The position numbers were made by a program, and so were the translations under genes. Positions 5,640 through 7,631 of a stretch of 7,631 nucleotides of DNA are shown piece after piece (the first letter of the stretch is position 1; each line of letters starts with the position of its first letter). The stretch comes from JBIOUF01 sp044866695 (lineage in GTDB: Bacteria; Actinomycetota; Actinomycetes; Propionibacteriales; Nocardioidaceae), in assembly GCA_044866695.1 (NCBI GenBank), contig JBIOUF010000198.1:1-7631 (forward strand). The letters are read 5' to 3'. The notes under the pieces were generated by a model. That model was given only the letters and a program-made list of their open reading frames with translations, was not told the origin of the DNA and ran no database searches.

Positions 5640-5643
5640 CCGA
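5632..5643. repeat. TTCGATAGCCGA repeat at vapC stop, copy 3
   Basis: Twelve bases identical to 4909-4920 and placed in the same way over the CGA-TAG end of a toxin gene. Confidence 0.55.
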
Positions 5644-5980
5644 GCGGTCACCGGCACGACGGGTCTCGCGCCGACGCACCCAGGCGTGCTCGTGCCTCGG
5701 CGTTCGAGGGTCACACGCGGTGGTCGCCACGCCCCAGGCGGGGACCGCGTGCAACGCGCGAAAGCGATGTACGTCTGCCGGACGCCAAGGACGCGGAATC
5801 TGGATCTCCGGACGGTCCGCTGGGGAGGGCGTAGTAGCGCTCAGCGATGGTGAGGTGCCGGCCGGCAGTCCGCGTTGGCCCGTCGCCTCGTGTGTGACGA
5901 AACGTGCGCTGGACGTAGGGTGCGGTGGCCGTCGACCGTTGGTGGGTCGGTGTCTGCGGTCATGGCAGGAGGAGCGCGTG
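5640..5980. other. 341-bp intergenic region before the aldo/keto reductase
   Basis: The longest gene-free stretch of the window. Reading frames through it on both strands give arginine- and proline-rich sequence with no recognisable domain, so I do not call a gene. The reductase frame stays open upstream to 5720 but resembles nothing before the ATG at 5981. The stretch holds the last bases of the vapC stop repeat, a candidate promoter at 5894-5921 and the reductase Shine-Dalgarno at 5967-5972. I saw no strong terminator. Confidence 0.5.
5894..5921 (+). promoter_or_regulatory. Candidate promoter of the aldo/keto reductase
   Basis: GTGACG (5894-5899), 16 nt, TAGGGT (5916-5921) resembles a -35/-10 pair of the main actinobacterial sigma factor (TTGACA/TANNNT). 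It would give a leader of about 50 nt with the Shine-Dalgarno AGGAGG at 5967-5972. Pattern match only. Confidence 0.35.
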
Positions 5981-6967
5981 ATGAGCATGCAGCAGCGGCC
6001 GCTGGGACGCACCGGAGCTCACCTCGGCGTCGTCGGTCTGGGCACCTGGCAGCTCGGCGGCGACTGGGGCGATGTCAGCGAGGACGCCGCCGCCGCAGTC
6101 CTGACCGCCGCGCTCGACGCGGGCGTCAGCCTGCTGGACACCGCCGACGTGTACGGCGACGGCCGTTCCGAGCGGCGCATCGGGGCAGCGCTCGCCGAAC
6201 GGCCGGCCAAGCCGTTCGTGGCTACCAAGGCCGGTCGGCGGGCCGAACCGTTCACCGCTGACCAGTTCACCCCGCAGCACCTGCGCGCCTGGGTCGACCG
6301 GTCCCGGCGCAACCTCGGCGTCGACACCCTGGACCTAGTGCAGCTGCACTGCCCGCCGACCCCCGTCTACTCCGACGAGCGTGTCTACGACGCGCTCGAC
6401 CAGCTTGTCGGCGAACAGGTGATCGCCGCCTACGGGGTCTCGGTGGAGACCGTCGCCGAGGGCCTGACTGCGCTGCAGCACTCCGGTGTGCAGTCGATCC
6501 AGGTGATCCTCAACATCTTCCGGCGCAAGCCGCTGGAGGTGCTGCTGCCCACCGCACAGAAGGCACAAGTCGGCGTCCTGGCGCGGGTGCCGCTGGCCAG
6601 CGGCCTGCTCACCGGCAAGTACGACGAGACGACGACCTTCGCCGCCGATGATCACCGCAGCTACAACCGCAGCGGCGAGGCCTTCGACGTGGGCGAGACC
6701 TTCGCCGGCGTGCCGTTCGAGGTCGGTGTGCGAGCGGCCCGCGAGATCGCCGAGATCGCCGGCGACGCCCCGACCGCGGCGTTCGCACTGCGGTGGGTGA
6801 TCGACCAGCCCGGCCTGACCAGCGTCATCCCCGGCGCGCGCAACGTCGCCCAGGTCCGCGGCAACCTCGCCGCCGCTGACCTCCCGCCGCTGACCGACAC
6901 GCAGCTGGCCGACCTCGAGCGCGTGTACGACCGCCGCATCCGCCCGCACGTTCACCACCGCTGGTGA
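5981..6967 (+). CDS. Aldo/keto reductase
   Basis: A 328-residue NADPH-dependent oxidoreductase of the aldo/keto reductase superfamily ((beta/alpha)8 barrel, cytosolic), which reduces aldehydes or ketones; the true substrate is unknown. The catalytic tetrad is complete: D53 and Y58 in SLLDTADVYGDGRSE, K83 in FVATKAG and H123 in LVQLHCPP. The cofactor-binding end SVIPGARNVAQVRGNL (281-296) is the usual 'IPGaRn..Qv..Nl'. It starts at LGRTGAHLGVVGLGTWQLGG, as expected for the AKR11/YdhF-like general stress group. ATG 5981-5983 is chosen for its Shine-Dalgarno AGGAGG 8 nt upstream; GTG 5978 is also in frame. It is the only metabolic gene within the toxin-antitoxin cluster and the only one there with a proper ribosome-binding site. 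Confidence 0.93.
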   Translation: MSMQQRPLGRTGAHLGVVGLGTWQLGGDWGDVSEDAAAAVLTAALDAGVSLLDTADVYGDGRSERRIGAALAERPAKPFVATKAGRRAEPFTADQFTPQHLRAWVDRSRRNLGVDTLDLVQLHCPPTPVYSDERVYDALDQLVGEQVIAAYGVSVETVAEGLTALQHSGVQSIQVILNIFRRKPLEVLLPTAQKAQVGVLARVPLASGLLTGKYDETTTFAADDHRSYNRSGEAFDVGETFAGVPFEVGVRAAREIAEIAGDAPTAAFALRWVIDQPGLTSVIPGARNVAQVRGNLAAADLPPLTDTQLADLERVYDRRIRPHVHHRW

Positions 6968-6985
6968 CCCACCTCCCCCTGAGGG

Positions 6986-7026
6986 CGTACACGCGTCGTA
7001 CACCGGAGGTGTGAACCACGTGTACG
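6986..7026 (+). promoter_or_regulatory. Phased repeat array / operator of TA module 4
   Basis: CGTACAC occurs at 6986-6992 and 6997-7003 in direct orientation and as GTGTACG at 7020-7026 inverted. The TACAC cores start 11 bp apart, and the inverted core starts 21 bp further on, about one and two helical turns. ACACC-GGA-GGTGT (7000-7012) adds a fourth partial half-site. The array fills the gap between the reductase stop and the antitoxin start, and is most likely the autoregulatory operator. A -10 is not clear; TACGGGT (7023-7029) is the closest. Confidence 0.55.
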
Positions 7027-7032
7027 GGTCGG

Positions 7033-7236
7033 GTGCGGACCAACATCGAGATCGAAGACGCCTATGTGCAGGCGATCATGGATCGGTACGGCGTGAGAAC
7101 CACGACAGACGCAGTGGACCTGGCGTTGCGGCACCTCGCTGGCCAACCGATGACTCGAGACGAGGCCCTGGCCATGCGGGGCGCGCGGGCCGTCGATGAG
7201 GTGCCTCAGGATGTCCCCCCGCGCGGTGCCGCATGA
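7033..7236 (+). CDS. VapB-type antitoxin, module 4
   Basis: A 67-residue protein beginning RTNIEIEDAYVQAIMDRYGV and continuing RTTTDAVDLALRHLAG. This is the hallmark of the type II VapB antitoxin family ('RTNI.iDd.Lv..am..yg..tk.eAVdlALr.l'), with the DNA-binding ribbon-helix-helix in the N-terminal half. The tail MRGARAVDEVPQDVPPRGAA would contact the toxin. GTG 7033-7035 is the only start possible, because an in-frame TGA lies at 7012-7014. GGAGGT at 7005-7010 is too far away to be its Shine-Dalgarno. The stop overlaps the toxin ATG as ATGA. The antitoxin is intact although its toxin gene is broken. Confidence 0.85.
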   Translation: MRTNIEIEDAYVQAIMDRYGVRTTTDAVDLALRHLAGQPMTRDEALAMRGARAVDEVPQDVPPRGAA

Positions 7237-7631
7237 TCCTGGCAGACACCTCGGCGTGGGTCGAGTACGACCGGGCGACCGGCAGCCAGGTCGACCAGCG
7301 GATGACCGAGCTGATCGCCCAGGGAATGAGACGTTGGCCGTGAGTGAGCCCGTGGTGATGGAGGTGTTGGCGGGAGCGCGGACACAGGGCCGTGAGGCGG
7401 ATCTTCGGCGGCAGCTCCTCCGGTTCGGCTTCTGCCGTTCGATCCGGTCACTGACTTCGACGCGGCGGTGACGATCCATCGGCGCTGCCGCCACGCAGGT
7501 GTCACCCCGTGGACTGCTGGAGTGCATGATCGCGGCGGTCGGATGGCGACGGGGTGCCACCCTGCTGGCTCACGACATGGACCTTGACCGGGTGGCTGGA
7601 GTCATCGGTCTGGAGCTCGACGAGGCATCGT
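7233..7631 (+). pseudogene. PIN-domain toxin (VapC), module 4, three frameshifts, runs off the window
   Basis: It starts at ATG 7233 as MILADTSAWVEYDRATGSQV and continues to LIAQG, then shifts frame (one base lost near 7322-7325), so the product ends after 36 residues at TGA 7341-7343. The next frame gives ETLAVSEPVVMEVLAGARTQ to LLRFGF. A second lost base (near 7432) moves to LPFDPVTDFDAAVTIHRRCR and HAGVTP. A third indel (near 7505-7510; two bases lost or one gained) moves to RGLLECMIAAVGWRRGATLL and AHDMDLDRVAGVIG up to the window edge. Joined, this is a full-length VapC with acids at LADTS, VMEVL, LLECMIA (E where D is usual) and AHDMD. The stop probably lies just past 7631. It is the natural partner of the VapB before it. 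Confidence 0.8.

Noticed and set aside
5720..5980. An N-terminal extension of the aldo/keto reductase to 5720.
   Set aside because: The extra 87 residues resemble no reductase sequence, and a good Shine-Dalgarno stands 8 nt before the ATG at 5981.
7318..7345. Programmed -1 frameshift in vapC4.
   Set aside because: No slippery heptamer or following pseudoknot is seen, and two more unrelated frame changes follow, so ordinary indels explain it better.
1..7631. tRNA, rRNA, CRISPR array, transposase or integrase within the window.
   Set aside because: I looked for cloverleaf-like arms, regularly spaced repeats and transposase motifs and found none.

Overview
The window is very GC-rich, with many GTG starts, ATGA/GTGA gene overlaps and apparently leaderless genes. 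Together with protein family content (DrrAB-like ABC exporter, PadR regulator, several VapBC modules), this points to an actinomycete chromosome. I cannot place it to genus. No RNA gene or CRISPR array was seen.

Left part (1-3533), mostly minus strand. It opens with the C-terminal tail of a PQQ-dependent sugar dehydrogenase (+), followed by a GC-rich hairpin between convergent genes and a GNAT acetyltransferase (-). A decayed C-terminal piece of a VOC/glyoxalase-like gene lies on the + strand just upstream of the acetyltransferase start. Next is a minus-strand drug-exporter-type locus: a PadR-family regulator, a hairpin terminator, an ABC ATPase and an ABC-2 permease coupled to it by an ATGA overlap. 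The permease is intact. The ATPase carries two compensating one-base indels, the first inside Walker A. The PadR gene has lost its 5' end. As written, the exporter system is non-functional.

Right part (3534-7631), all plus strand. It is a cluster of four type II toxin-antitoxin modules, each with a PIN-domain (VapC-type) RNase toxin but with differing antitoxins: FitA-like RHH, AbrB/MazE-like, CopG-type RHH and VapB-type. Three modules are intact. The fourth keeps its antitoxin, but its toxin is broken by three frameshifts. An intact aldo/keto reductase with a normal Shine-Dalgarno sequence lies between modules 3 and 4. The antitoxins start with GTG and lack a Shine-Dalgarno sequence. In the first three a -10-like hexamer sits exactly 6 nt before the start, which fits leaderless transcripts under a palindromic operator.

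Most worth following up: (i) the three intact but mutually dissimilar vapC genes share a near-identical 10-12 bp sequence centred on their stop codons (TTCGATAGCCGA type); (ii) a 9-bp direct repeat sits exactly where padR is truncated and again in the promoter of the first toxin-antitoxin module; (iii) a phased array of TACAC/GTGTA half-sites precedes the fourth antitoxin; (iv) all indels fall in three loci, so real gene decay must be separated from sequence error. I found no convincing new multi-gene system beyond this toxin-antitoxin island.
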